A stretch of 64,000 bases of DNA, taken from Ruminococcus sp. (GTDB lineage Bacteria > Bacillota > Clostridia > Oscillospirales > Ruminococcaceae). The notes beneath the pieces were generated by a model. That model searched no databases. It was not told the origin of the DNA and saw nothing but the letters and a program-made list of their open reading frames with translations. The stretch lies in assembly GCA_015066705.1 (NCBI GenBank), contig SVNV01000013.1:1-64000 (forward strand), written 5' to 3'. This document shows, one piece after another, positions 1-6,797 of the stretch; position 1 is the first letter of the stretch, and each line of letters starts with the position of its first letter. The position numbers were made by a program, and so were the translations under genes.

Positions 1-79
1 TTATAAGGTAGTAAAACTTATTGCAAGTCACCCTAATATATCAAGCGTTTGAGAGTAGTGTAAATTTATAAGGTAGTAA
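1..79. repeat. Two copies of a 14-bp direct repeat
   Basis: The 14-base string TTATAAGGTAGTAA occurs at 1-14 and again, identical, at 66-79. The second copy runs straight into a terminator stem. The first copy sits at the window edge, so a longer series may exist to the left. Function unknown; it could be a relic of a duplicated gene end. Confidence 0.55.
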
Positions 80-104
80 CCCACCTCCATAGGTGGGTTT
101 TGTT
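78..104 (+). terminator. Rho-independent terminator
   Basis: A perfect 9-bp stem (AACCCACCT / AGGTGGGTT) with a four-base loop is followed by TTTGTTTTG. It probably ends a rightward gene that lies outside the window. Confidence 0.8.
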
Positions 105-200
105 TTGTTGTAAAATACAGTAACCATTGTCTATTCCGCCCAAAAACTTTTTTATCATTTGTCCAAAATGTCGAATTTTGTCGAAAAATGATATATTGCC

Positions 201-229
201 TTGAAAACCCTTTCGTTAAATGCTAAGAT
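201..229 (+). promoter_or_regulatory. Candidate sigma-A promoter of the HhH protein gene
   Basis: TTGAAA (201-206) and TAAGAT (224-229) are separated by 17 bases and lie 33 bases before the chosen start codon. The match is moderate. Confidence 0.5.
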
Positions 230-261
230 TAACTTAATAAATGACGAGGGGAGTGGCGGTT

Positions 262-1014
262 TTGAAAAATGATAAAAACCATAAAACTCCCGAAATCAAG
301 GCAGGAGCAATAGTTGTAATCACTTTGATGATTGTGGCTATGGCTCTTATTTTTATGTCTCTGATTGTCCGTGACGAAACTGATGATAAAAACTATGAAA
401 CCAAAACAACCCCACCTCAGACGGCAAATACCACCTTGAAAACTACAATGGTAGAGGTGAAATTCCCGCTTGATTTGAATAAAGCCACTTTTGAACAGCT
501 TTTACAGATTGACGGCGTAGGTGAGGATATTGCAGGAAAAATTATTTCGTATCGAAATGAAATCGGTCACTTCAGCACAGTTTATCAGCTTCTTGAAATC
601 AGCGGAATAGGCGAAAAACGTTATGAGATGCTAATGAAATATCTGTATGTGTCAGGGGGGATTTCCACAACAACTCACACTACAACCCCCAAGCCTGAAA
701 CTACAATCAAAACAACTACTAAAAAGCTGACTGCCACAACCAGTAAATCAACTACTAAAACCACTACTGCAACAGCCACAACAACTACCGGACTTGTCAG
801 AAAAACTGTGAATATCAATACCGCATCTATCGAAGAAATAATGAATGGACTTCTTGTTACATATGAGGAAGCAAAAGCTATTGTAACTCTCAGAGAAAAT
901 ATAGGACATTTCCGGAATCCTCTTGAAGTGCTTTATGCAACCGACGAAAAGGGCAGGGAGATTTTTTCTGACAGTGATTATAACAAATTCAAGGACGTTA
1001 TAACAATAGAATGA
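262..1014 (+). CDS. Membrane-anchored helix-hairpin-helix (ComEA-like) protein
   Basis: The TTG at 262 is taken as start because GAGGGGAG (245-252) lies nine bases upstream; an in-frame ATG at 241 precedes that ribosome site and is unlikely. The product is 250 residues. Residues 14-35 form one membrane helix. Residues 70-131 are a ComEA-type double helix-hairpin-helix with the hairpins IDGVGEDIA and ISGIGEKRY. A Thr/Lys-rich linker (about 134-177) leads to a second, degenerate HhH-like unit (180-248) that opens with NINTASIEEI. In the family such domains bind DNA without sequence specificity, and ComEA is the surface DNA receptor in competence. No comEC or comEB lies beside it, so a role in DNA uptake is only an inference. 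The duplicated HhH unit after a Thr-rich linker is unusual for ComEA. Confidence 0.8.
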   Translation: MKNDKNHKTPEIKAGAIVVITLMIVAMALIFMSLIVRDETDDKNYETKTTPPQTANTTLKTTMVEVKFPLDLNKATFEQLLQIDGVGEDIAGKIISYRNEIGHFSTVYQLLEISGIGEKRYEMLMKYLYVSGGISTTTHTTTPKPETTIKTTTKKLTATTSKSTTKTTTATATTTTGLVRKTVNINTASIEEIMNGLLVTYEEAKAIVTLRENIGHFRNPLEVLYATDEKGREIFSDSDYNKFKDVITIE

Positions 1015-1029
1015 AAAAATTCAGTTTCG

Positions 1030-1058
1030 TTGACAGTGTATTTTGCGTGTGATATAAT
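1030..1058 (+). promoter_or_regulatory. Consensus sigma-A promoter
   Basis: TTGACA (1030-1035), a 17-base spacer and TATAAT (1053-1058) form a perfect consensus promoter 54 bases before the sugar kinase start. Confidence 0.9.
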
Positions 1059-1111
1059 CAAGTTAATCAAATGGAAAAACTCACTAAATTAAGAAAAGAG
1101 GTTAGTGATTT

Positions 1112-2014
1112 ATGAGCTGTGAAGTTTATATGCACGGACAGGTTTTAGGAACACATTCATTTTTGCTTAAGGGTGAATTCTTACAGCCTGATGAGTATTC
1201 TGAAATAAAGGCTAAGTACTTTTTGCCGGGCGGTGAAACAGGTACTGCGGCAACAGTCCTTGCGTCACTGGGCGTAAATGTAAAGATTGACGGAACACAT
1301 ATCGGAACCGAAGTTGCACCGCTTTTAAAGGAATTCTATAAGGATAAATCTGTTGATTTGTCATCTCTTTACTTTGACCCTGATTATGAAGGACTTATGG
1401 ACTATGTGGTAATTTCAGGACTTGTGCGTTCGCCAATGGGAGTTTTTCAGTCACTTTATGAGCCGGGCGCAAAAAGACGCTGGAGTATGCCAAAGGAAGA
1501 GGATATCGCAGAATGTACTGTTGCTGGAATTGACCCGTATTTCATTGAAGCGACACAGGCGACTGTAGAGCTTTGCGTAAAGCATAAGAAACCTTATGTT
1601 ACAATCGATAGCCGTCACGACAGCTATATCCACCAGAACTGTGCAATCAACGTTGTTTCTAAGGAATGTACAGGCTCGCCTGAATATAAGGATAAGAGTA
1701 TCGAGGAAATCTATAAGCTTCTTACCGATACTACCAACGGTCTTGTTATTATCACAAACGGCAGTAAGGATATGATTTACGGAAGAAAAGGCCAGCCTAT
1801 GAAAAAGATGAAGCCTTTTACTGTTGAGGTAAAGAGTACACTTGGAGCTGGGGATACATATAAAGCAGGCTGTATCTATGGACTTCTTCACGGAATGACC
1901 GATGACGAAATCGTCCGCTTTGCAAGCGCTTGCTCAGCTATCGCAATTTCAAGATTCCCACTCCCACTCAATCCACCTACTATGGAAGAAATCAAGGCTA
2001 TGCTTGATAAATAA
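1112..2014 (+). CDS. PfkB/ribokinase-family carbohydrate kinase
   Basis: The 300-residue protein ends in the PfkB signature GAGDTYKAG at 245-253, whose Asp is the catalytic base, and has a Gly-rich N-terminal substrate/lid motif around residues 40-48 (GGETGTAA). The family transfers phosphate from ATP to a sugar or nucleoside in the cytosol. The exact substrate cannot be read: the N-terminus MSCEVYMHGQ is not one I can tie to a characterised ribokinase, fructokinase or KDG kinase. It has its own promoter, an AAGAGG ribosome site, and is followed after 29 bases by a nucleotidyltransferase gene that may be cotranscribed. Confidence 0.85.
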   Translation: MSCEVYMHGQVLGTHSFLLKGEFLQPDEYSEIKAKYFLPGGETGTAATVLASLGVNVKIDGTHIGTEVAPLLKEFYKDKSVDLSSLYFDPDYEGLMDYVVISGLVRSPMGVFQSLYEPGAKRRWSMPKEEDIAECTVAGIDPYFIEATQATVELCVKHKKPYVTIDSRHDSYIHQNCAINVVSKECTGSPEYKDKSIEEIYKLLTDTTNGLVIITNGSKDMIYGRKGQPMKKMKPFTVEVKSTLGAGDTYKAGCIYGLLHGMTDDEIVRFASACSAIAISRFPLPLNPPTMEEIKAMLDK

Positions 2015-2043
2015 TATAATCTCTAGAAATCAGGATAATAAAT

Positions 2044-2886
2044 ATGAATGATAAATTTTCCTCTATAAAAAGCAATATACTTGCTTTTGCTGAAAATAAT
2101 GAAAGTGTAGAGGCTGTTATTGCAATCGGTTCATCAACAAGAAGTGAAATGAAAGCCGATGAGTTTTCTGACCTTGACCTGCTGATTGCTACCGATGACG
2201 CCGAAAGCTGGCTTTATGGAGATATTCCACATAAGTTTGGCGAGGTTAAAATCTCCTTTGTTGAGCCTACTCTTGGCGGTGGAAAAGAACGTAGAATTCT
2301 GTATAAAAATGCTCTTGATGTGGATATGATTGTATTTACACCGTCACAGTTGACAGAGGTTGTCCAAACAGGCGTTGCAGGCTGGGTGTGTAACAGAGGT
2401 TATACCGTGATGCATGACAGTATGGGGATTTCCGAGCTTCTTGCAGAATATGTAAAACCTGAAATCGGCTATAACCCACCGTCAGAAGCGGAATTTATAA
2501 ATATCGTCAATGATTTCAGTTTTCATACAATTTGGGCATACAAAAAGCTTATCAGAGGTGAAATGTGGTCTGCAAAGATGTGCATAGACGCATATCTTAA
2601 AAATTATCTTCTAAAAATTATTGAAATGTATTGCAATAAAAAGTATAACGTTGATGTGTGGCATGACGGAAGATTTCTTGATAAGTGGGCTGATGAAAGA
2701 ATTAAAGCCTCGCTCAGAAAATGTTTTTCTCGTTACAACAAGTCGGATATAAAAACAGCATTACTTGAAACAAAGGCTTTATTTGACGATTTAGCAAAAT
2801 CTTCAGCAGATTTAATGGGCTACCAATTCCCGAAAAAAGCTGTCAGCTATGCCGATGAAATATTGTCAGAGTATAATAAAAGATAA
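2044..2886 (+). CDS. ANT(6)/AadE-like aminoglycoside 6-nucleotidyltransferase family protein
   Basis: The 280-residue product matches the aminoglycoside 6-adenylyltransferase family in length and layout. The nucleotidyltransferase motif GSSTR sits at 29-33 and an acidic metal-binding run, DEFSDLDL, follows at 39-46. The C-terminal half (150-280) is helical, as in the ANT(6) substrate domain. Characterised members adenylate streptomycin, but many chromosomal relatives in Firmicutes have no proven resistance role, so activity on an antibiotic is uncertain. It follows the sugar kinase in the same direction and ends in a strong terminator. Confidence 0.8.
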   Translation: MNDKFSSIKSNILAFAENNESVEAVIAIGSSTRSEMKADEFSDLDLLIATDDAESWLYGDIPHKFGEVKISFVEPTLGGGKERRILYKNALDVDMIVFTPSQLTEVVQTGVAGWVCNRGYTVMHDSMGISELLAEYVKPEIGYNPPSEAEFINIVNDFSFHTIWAYKKLIRGEMWSAKMCIDAYLKNYLLKIIEMYCNKKYNVDVWHDGRFLDKWADERIKASLRKCFSRYNKSDIKTALLETKALFDDLAKSSADLMGYQFPKKAVSYADEILSEYNKR

Positions 2887-2891
2887 AAATA

Positions 2892-2919
2892 AAAAGGATA
2901 CCCGAGGGTATCCTTTTTT
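2892..2919 (+). terminator. Rho-independent terminator
   Basis: A 12-bp stem (AAAAGGATACCC with GGGTATCCTTTT) and a two-base central gap end in a T-run. It lies five bases after the nucleotidyltransferase stop. Confidence 0.85.
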
Positions 2920-2920
2920 G

Positions 2921-3007
2921 TGGTGCCGCTAACCGGACTTGAACCGGTACGGTGTTTCCACCGAGGGATTTTAAGTCCCTTGCGTCTGCCTGTTCCGCCA
3001 CAGCGGC
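2921..3007 (-). tRNA. tRNA-Leu (anticodon TAA), CCA encoded
   Basis: Read leftward, the 5' acceptor GCCGCTG pairs with TAGCGGC and CCA is encoded at 2923-2921. The anticodon stem AGGGA/TCCCT encloses CTTAAAA, giving anticodon TAA. The long variable arm and the TTCAAGTCC T-loop fit a class II leucine tRNA. Confidence 0.97.
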
Positions 3008-3024
3008 AAATAAATTACCTAAAT

Positions 3025-3053
3025 ATTATACACGATTTACTGTGCTTTGTCAA
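3025..3053 (-). promoter_or_regulatory. Promoter of tRNA-Leu
   Basis: Leftward TTGACA (3053-3048), a 17-base spacer and TATAAT (3030-3025) lie 18 bases before the tRNA 5' end. The consensus match is perfect. Confidence 0.9.
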
Positions 3054-3074
3054 CAGTGATAAAGGCGATTTTTA

Positions 3075-3102
3075 ATAAAATTTACCACCCAGAGCAAAAA
3101 AG
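3075..3102 (+). repeat. Left copy of a 28-bp direct repeat flanking the acyltransferase segment
   Basis: The 28 bases from ATAAAATTTACC to GCAAAAAAG match 5332-5359 at 27 of 28 positions. The left copy carries only the first half of the hairpin that is complete at 5341-5376. Confidence 0.85.
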
Positions 3103-3103
3103 A

Positions 3104-3208
3104 AGTGCACCCCAAAAGTTGGACACTTTTGGGGTGCATATCATTTTCTTTCATTATGCCATAGGAGGGGGATTTTTTCTATTGTCCGTTTTTACTGGAC
3201 TTGTGCAG
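3104..3208. mobile_element. IS-end-like hairpin remnant (possibly IS3 family)
   Basis: A perfect 14-bp inverted repeat (TGCACCCCAAAAGT at 3106-3119, complement at 3125-3138) encloses TGGAC. The string GTGCACCCCAAAAGTTGGAC resembles IS3-family terminal repeats common in Clostridia. A second small hairpin (GTCC/GGAC, 3184-3200) precedes TTGTGCAG. No transposase remains, so this is at most a solo end or internal deletion. The family assignment is from memory of the motif and is uncertain. Confidence 0.45.
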
Positions 3209-3235
3209 TTTTATTATTACTTCTATTATTAAAAA

Positions 3236-5032
3236 CTAAAAAAGCAATTCTTCCAAATTCAGCATTTTAGAATAATACTGAGCTCCTGCAACTGTCAAAT
3301 GTAGGGCGTCCTGACTGATATACATATTTGTATCCGTGAAAATCCTTATTTCGCCATTGCTTTCAACAATCTCCATCATATCGATATAATGATTTCCCCA
3401 CTGGCTTTTTAATTTTTCATTTACAGCTTTATATCCAGGGTCCAACGCAACGGTCTGTTCGAAATAACTGTTCTTGAAACGATTGAAATAAATCTGTCCA
3501 TTTAGTTTTCCGAAATTCTTCGTTCCAATACCATAAACAATGTCTTCGCTTTTTACATTGGCCCACAAATAGTCTGGTATACTATCCCTGGCAGCAAAAA
3601 CAAATATTCTGTCCGCTTGTCCAATCCTATCTATCAGTGAATCCTTAAAATCAAAGGAATACGAAAGCTCTATATCGTCATATTCGGATTCCAGCAAAAT
3701 GTTTCCAAAATCACGAGCAAAAGAATTACCTATAATCAGTACTTTCAACTTGTCTGTGGTTTCAAAATCTTTATCATAACTATAAATTCTATCACAATAC
3801 TCAGCGTGCATACCTCTGTGAACGTCATCGACATAGATGCCTAATTCCGGGACATCTCGTACAACACCTGCACGGATATATATAACGCCCGAAAAAGCAC
3901 AAACAGCAAAAGCGCAAATCACAGTGATAATTGACTGTCTTGCAGTTATCTTTAACTCAATAATTCGATAACTCAACTCCGAAATAATACATAAGATAAT
4001 TAAATAGCCAATCATAAACCTCGCTGTAATGGTGCTACTAATAGAATATCTATACAATGCCAAAAGAATTTGATGCCATATAAAGATGCTGTAGCTTCTT
4101 TTTCCGAGAAATGGCAAAACCCGTGTCTTGTCAAACAGACGGTTGCTCGCACTCGTGTACATAAGCACACAAGTTAATAAAACCGTTAAAGGTACCAGCA
4201 CCACATTCGGTAACAACAATTCACTGGTTTGTGATTCTCCGCCAATAATAACCGTCGCAACACCTATACTAGAAGGGTCAAATGTAAATACCCCGATGAA
4301 CAGTATGCCCACCAAAGCAAATAGCGTACCGTAAGAAATCCATTTGCATAAATTAGGATTTGTCGATTCCTTACCAGTTACCATTAACCCAACAATACCC
4401 CCAAACATGAGTTCATAAAATCGGAATGGTAACATATAAAAGCGGTTTCCTGTGGATATATTCGGAAGTAGAAATAAAACAAACGACAAAATCGAGATGA
4501 CCCAATAGCCCCATAAAATCATGGTTTTACTGTTTTTCTTACATACAGATGAAATATTCTTCAGCAATAGAGTAATAAGAGGAAATACAATGTAGAATTG
4601 CATTAGAATGCCTAAATACCACAGATGCATCAGCGGTTTATAGTCATTTAGTGAATTCCAATAATTCTTCGTTGTTATAGCTGATAGAATATTGTTTGAA
4701 AACGCTGTTGATGCAATTACAGATTGAGCCAAATTTTCATAATCGTCAGGAAGCCAAAAAAAGAGCCCAATAACCAAACACAAAATTGAGCCAAGCACAA
4801 CCGCCGGAAGAAATCGAATAATGCGGTTCCAAATAAATTTAATATATGAGAACTGTTGGTCTGTTATTTGTTTGACAACCTTGGGGACAGTCAGAAAACC
4901 AGCAATGACAAAAAATACGTCAACGCCTAAATATCCCGACTTGAGAAAGCCAAGGTGATAGATAACAACAACCAGAATTGACAGCCCTTTCAAAAAGTCA
5001 ATATCCATTCTTCTTGTGCTTTTATTATTCAT
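3236..5032 (-). CDS. Membrane O-acyltransferase (acyltransferase_3) with C-terminal SGNH domain
   Basis: The 598-residue protein begins with the OafA/YrhL-type acyltransferase-3 core: the motif DFLKGLSILVVVIYH near residues 12-26, FFVIAGF after it, and about ten or eleven membrane helices up to roughly residue 395. A C-terminal SGNH hydrolase-like domain follows, with the Ser block GNSFARD at 435-441 and the Asp/His block DALHLT at 575-580. In the family the membrane part brings acyl groups across the membrane and the SGNH part transfers them to a surface glycan or peptidoglycan. The ribosome site AAGGA precedes the ATG. The gene stands alone between tRNA-Leu and cotJ, bracketed by 28-bp direct repeats, which suggests it was inserted there. 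Confidence 0.9.
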   Translation of the reverse strand: MNNKSTRRMDIDFLKGLSILVVVIYHLGFLKSGYLGVDVFFVIAGFLTVPKVVKQITDQQFSYIKFIWNRIIRFLPAVVLGSILCLVIGLFFWLPDDYENLAQSVIASTAFSNNILSAITTKNYWNSLNDYKPLMHLWYLGILMQFYIVFPLITLLLKNISSVCKKNSKTMILWGYWVISILSFVLFLLPNISTGNRFYMLPFRFYELMFGGIVGLMVTGKESTNPNLCKWISYGTLFALVGILFIGVFTFDPSSIGVATVIIGGESQTSELLLPNVVLVPLTVLLTCVLMYTSASNRLFDKTRVLPFLGKRSYSIFIWHQILLALYRYSISSTITARFMIGYLIILCIISELSYRIIELKITARQSIITVICAFAVCAFSGVIYIRAGVVRDVPELGIYVDDVHRGMHAEYCDRIYSYDKDFETTDKLKVLIIGNSFARDFGNILLESEYDDIELSYSFDFKDSLIDRIGQADRIFVFAARDSIPDYLWANVKSEDIVYGIGTKNFGKLNGQIYFNRFKNSYFEQTVALDPGYKAVNEKLKSQWGNHYIDMMEIVESNGEIRIFTDTNMYISQDALHLTVAGAQYYSKMLNLEELLF

Positions 5033-5331
5033 AATCCTTCCGTATTCCTTTCTGTATTATATACCAAATTTAGTGGCAAACATTTATTCACAACACATTA
5101 CTCACCCAGATACACAGTTGTGCTCTTTAATTCTTAAAGTTTCCTATATTCGATTAATTTAAAAGTGTTAATCCAATATCTCAGCTAACGCCATTACCAG
5201 CAGATATTCTTACTATTAGTCCTTTATAGACCTTTTACACAACCACTATGATTTCTCTGTTGTTTCAATTCAAAGTAGTTGATATTTTAGCATATTTTCA
5301 TAAACAAGTCAATAGTGCTTGCATTTTAATG
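5033..5331. other. AT-rich intergenic region
   Basis: No coding sequence is supported. A leftward TATAAT lies at 5061-5056, suitably placed for the acyltransferase gene, but no convincing -35 element precedes it. The rest carries no repeat or RNA structure I can support. Confidence 0.4.
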
Positions 5332-5359
5332 ATAAAATTCACCACCCAGAGCAAAAAAG
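5332..5359 (+). repeat. Right copy of the 28-bp direct repeat
   Basis: It matches 3075-3102 at 27 of 28 bases (C for T at 5340). It overlaps the left arm and loop of the cotJ terminator hairpin, so the left copy is a detached half of that structure. Confidence 0.85.
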
Positions 5360-5376
5360 CCCTGAGTGGTTTTTTG
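5341..5376. terminator. Terminator hairpin downstream of cotJC
   Basis: ACCACCCAGAGC (5341-5352) pairs with GCCCTGAGTGGT (5359-5370), with wobble or mismatch at two positions. A T6 run follows on the plus strand and a weaker T-rich run on the minus strand. It lies just beyond the cotJC stop. Confidence 0.65.
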
Positions 5377-5377
5377 A

Positions 5378-5977
5378 TTACTTCTTGTCAAAGCTTGGGT
5401 TAAAAGCGTAGTGATTTTTTGCATTGAGCTTATCCTGAACCATTCTCAAGCCTTCACCGAAACGCTGGAAGTGAACAACTTCTCTCTGTCTTAAGAACTT
5501 AATCGGGTCTCTTACATCAGGGTCGTCTACAAGACGGAGAATGTTGTCGTAGGTCTTTCTTGCTTTCTGTTCTGCTGCAAGGTCCTCAACAAGGTCTGCA
5601 ACAGCGTCGCCTGATGACTGGAAATAGCTTGCGGAGAAAGGTACACCTGCCGCAGAAACAGGGTAGATGCCTGTTGTGTGGTCAACAAAATAGGTGTCAA
5701 AACCGCTGTGCTTTATTTCCTTTTCTGAAAGATTTCTTGTGAGCTGATAGAGGATAGCACAGATAATTTCAAAATGTGCAAGCTCCTCCGTGCCGATGTC
5801 GGTCAATATGCCCTGAACTTCTCTGCAGGGCGCTGCAAATCTCTGATTAAGATAACGAAGTGACGCAGCAAGCTCACCGTCAGGACCGCCAAGCTGAGAA
5901 ATAATAACCTTAGCAGCTGCAGGGTTTGGGTTTTTGATGTTAACGGGATATTGAAGTCTTTTTTCATAGCTCCACAT
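5378..5977 (-). CDS. cotJC: Spore coat protein CotJC (manganese-catalase-like)
   Basis: The 199-residue product begins MWSYEKRLQYPV and carries the ferritin-like metal-binding pattern of manganese catalases: EELAHFE near residues 64-70 and a C-terminal REVVHFQRFGE. CotJC is an inner spore-coat component in Bacillus and Clostridia. Its start overlaps the cotJB stop by one base (TAATG), so the two are translationally coupled. It is the last gene of a cotJABC operon. Confidence 0.95.
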   Translation of the reverse strand: MWSYEKRLQYPVNIKNPNPAAAKVIISQLGGPDGELAASLRYLNQRFAAPCREVQGILTDIGTEELAHFEIICAILYQLTRNLSEKEIKHSGFDTYFVDHTTGIYPVSAAGVPFSASYFQSSGDAVADLVEDLAAEQKARKTYDNILRLVDDPDVRDPIKFLRQREVVHFQRFGEGLRMVQDKLNAKNHYAFNPSFDKK

Positions 5978-6231
5978 TAATTTTCACTCCTTTCCCAAGG
6001 CCATGGAGTAGTGTTCCAAGCCCATTTGCCGTTTCTTACTGCACCGTTGCAGGCCATTGGTGCAAATCTTCTTTCGTATTCTTCAACAGCCTTGTTGTAA
6101 AGGGCAAGATTCTTTTCGTAGTATTTTACGGCCTCTGCACAATCAGGGTGACTGTCAAGAAAAAGTCTTGCTTCGTCAAGAGCAAAGGAGTATTTGCGGA
6201 TTCTGTTTAAGAGCATCTGCTTTTCAGTCAT
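5977..6231 (-). CDS. cotJB: Spore coat protein CotJB
   Basis: The 84-residue protein starts at the ATG at 6231, where AAAGGAGTG lies eight bases upstream; upstream in-frame codons fall within cotJA. It has the usual CotJB layout: a helical N-terminus (LLNRIRKYSFALDEARLFLD), a YYEKNLALYNKAVEEYERRF helix and a Trp/Pro-rich tail. The start overlaps the end of cotJA by eight bases. Confidence 0.92.
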   Translation of the reverse strand: MTEKQMLLNRIRKYSFALDEARLFLDSHPDCAEAVKYYEKNLALYNKAVEEYERRFAPMACNGAVRNGKWAWNTTPWPWERSEN

Positions 6232-6478
6232 TAAATAAAACACTCCTTTCACCTGTGAATGGCTTGTCGAGCTCGCGGAAAATTGTTCCTCTGTCAAGAC
6301 CTTTGTCCTCGTCGTAGAGCATTCCCCAGTTCTGCATAGGAACGTAACACATACCTATCGGCATATCCACAGGAAAAGCCCCGTAAGGCTGAGCACAGTT
6401 TGCACAGGTAGCGTCGTCAGGAACTCTTCCGTCGTTTCTGATGATTTTTGCTAATAAATCCTTGTCAAAAATCTCCAT
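6224..6478 (-). CDS. cotJA: Spore coat-associated protein CotJA
   Basis: The 84-residue product has the short CotJA core PIGMCYVPMQNWGMLYDEDK followed by LDRGTIFRELDKPF. An N-terminal segment with CANCAQPYG is longer than in the Bacillus protein. It is the first gene of the cotJABC operon, normally made in the mother cell. A sigma-E promoter is expected upstream, but I could not fix one. Confidence 0.92.
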   Translation of the reverse strand: MEIFDKDLLAKIIRNDGRVPDDATCANCAQPYGAFPVDMPIGMCYVPMQNWGMLYDEDKGLDRGTIFRELDKPFTGERSVLFND

Positions 6479-6797
6479 TTTACATTTTCCTTTCGTAGTT
6501 TTTCACGGGCTTTTACGTCCGTAATTCATATTATGATAAAATCCGACAAAATGTGAACAGGACTTTTGCGTATAAAATAATAGCCACTTTTTGATAGCCA
6601 ATCATTTTTTACGTTAGTTATAATCCGGACGATTGTGATAAAAAGATTAAAACAAAATTCATAATGTTAAACGATTGAAATTTTATAAAAAAAATAAACC
6701 CTCTTGTAATATTGGTAAAATTGTGTTATTATAATTACAACTGCTGTGGATTGCAGCAAGAAGCAAATTTTTATAAACGTAAGGAGAGAAAAATCTT
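6479..6797. other. Divergent intergenic region between cotJ and cellobiose phosphorylase
   Basis: This 319-base region holds the leader of cotJA on the left and the promoter and ribosome site of the phosphorylase on the right. It is very AT-rich in 6600-6700. I see no further gene or structured RNA. Confidence 0.6.
6704..6732 (+). promoter_or_regulatory. Candidate promoter of cellobiose phosphorylase
   Basis: TTGTAA (6704-6709) and TATTAT (6727-6732) are 17 bases apart. The gene's ribosome site AAGGAGAG lies at 6781-6788, nine bases before the ATG. Confidence 0.55.

Noticed and set aside
2044..2886. Acquired antibiotic-resistance gene
   Set aside because: The protein is ANT(6)-like, but it has host-like composition, sits after a sugar kinase and is not on a mobile element. 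Resistance cannot be claimed from sequence pattern alone.
3047..3232. Plus-strand open frame of 61 codons after tRNA-Leu
   Set aside because: It starts inside the leftward tRNA promoter, crosses the 28-bp repeat and the hairpin, and has no ribosome site.
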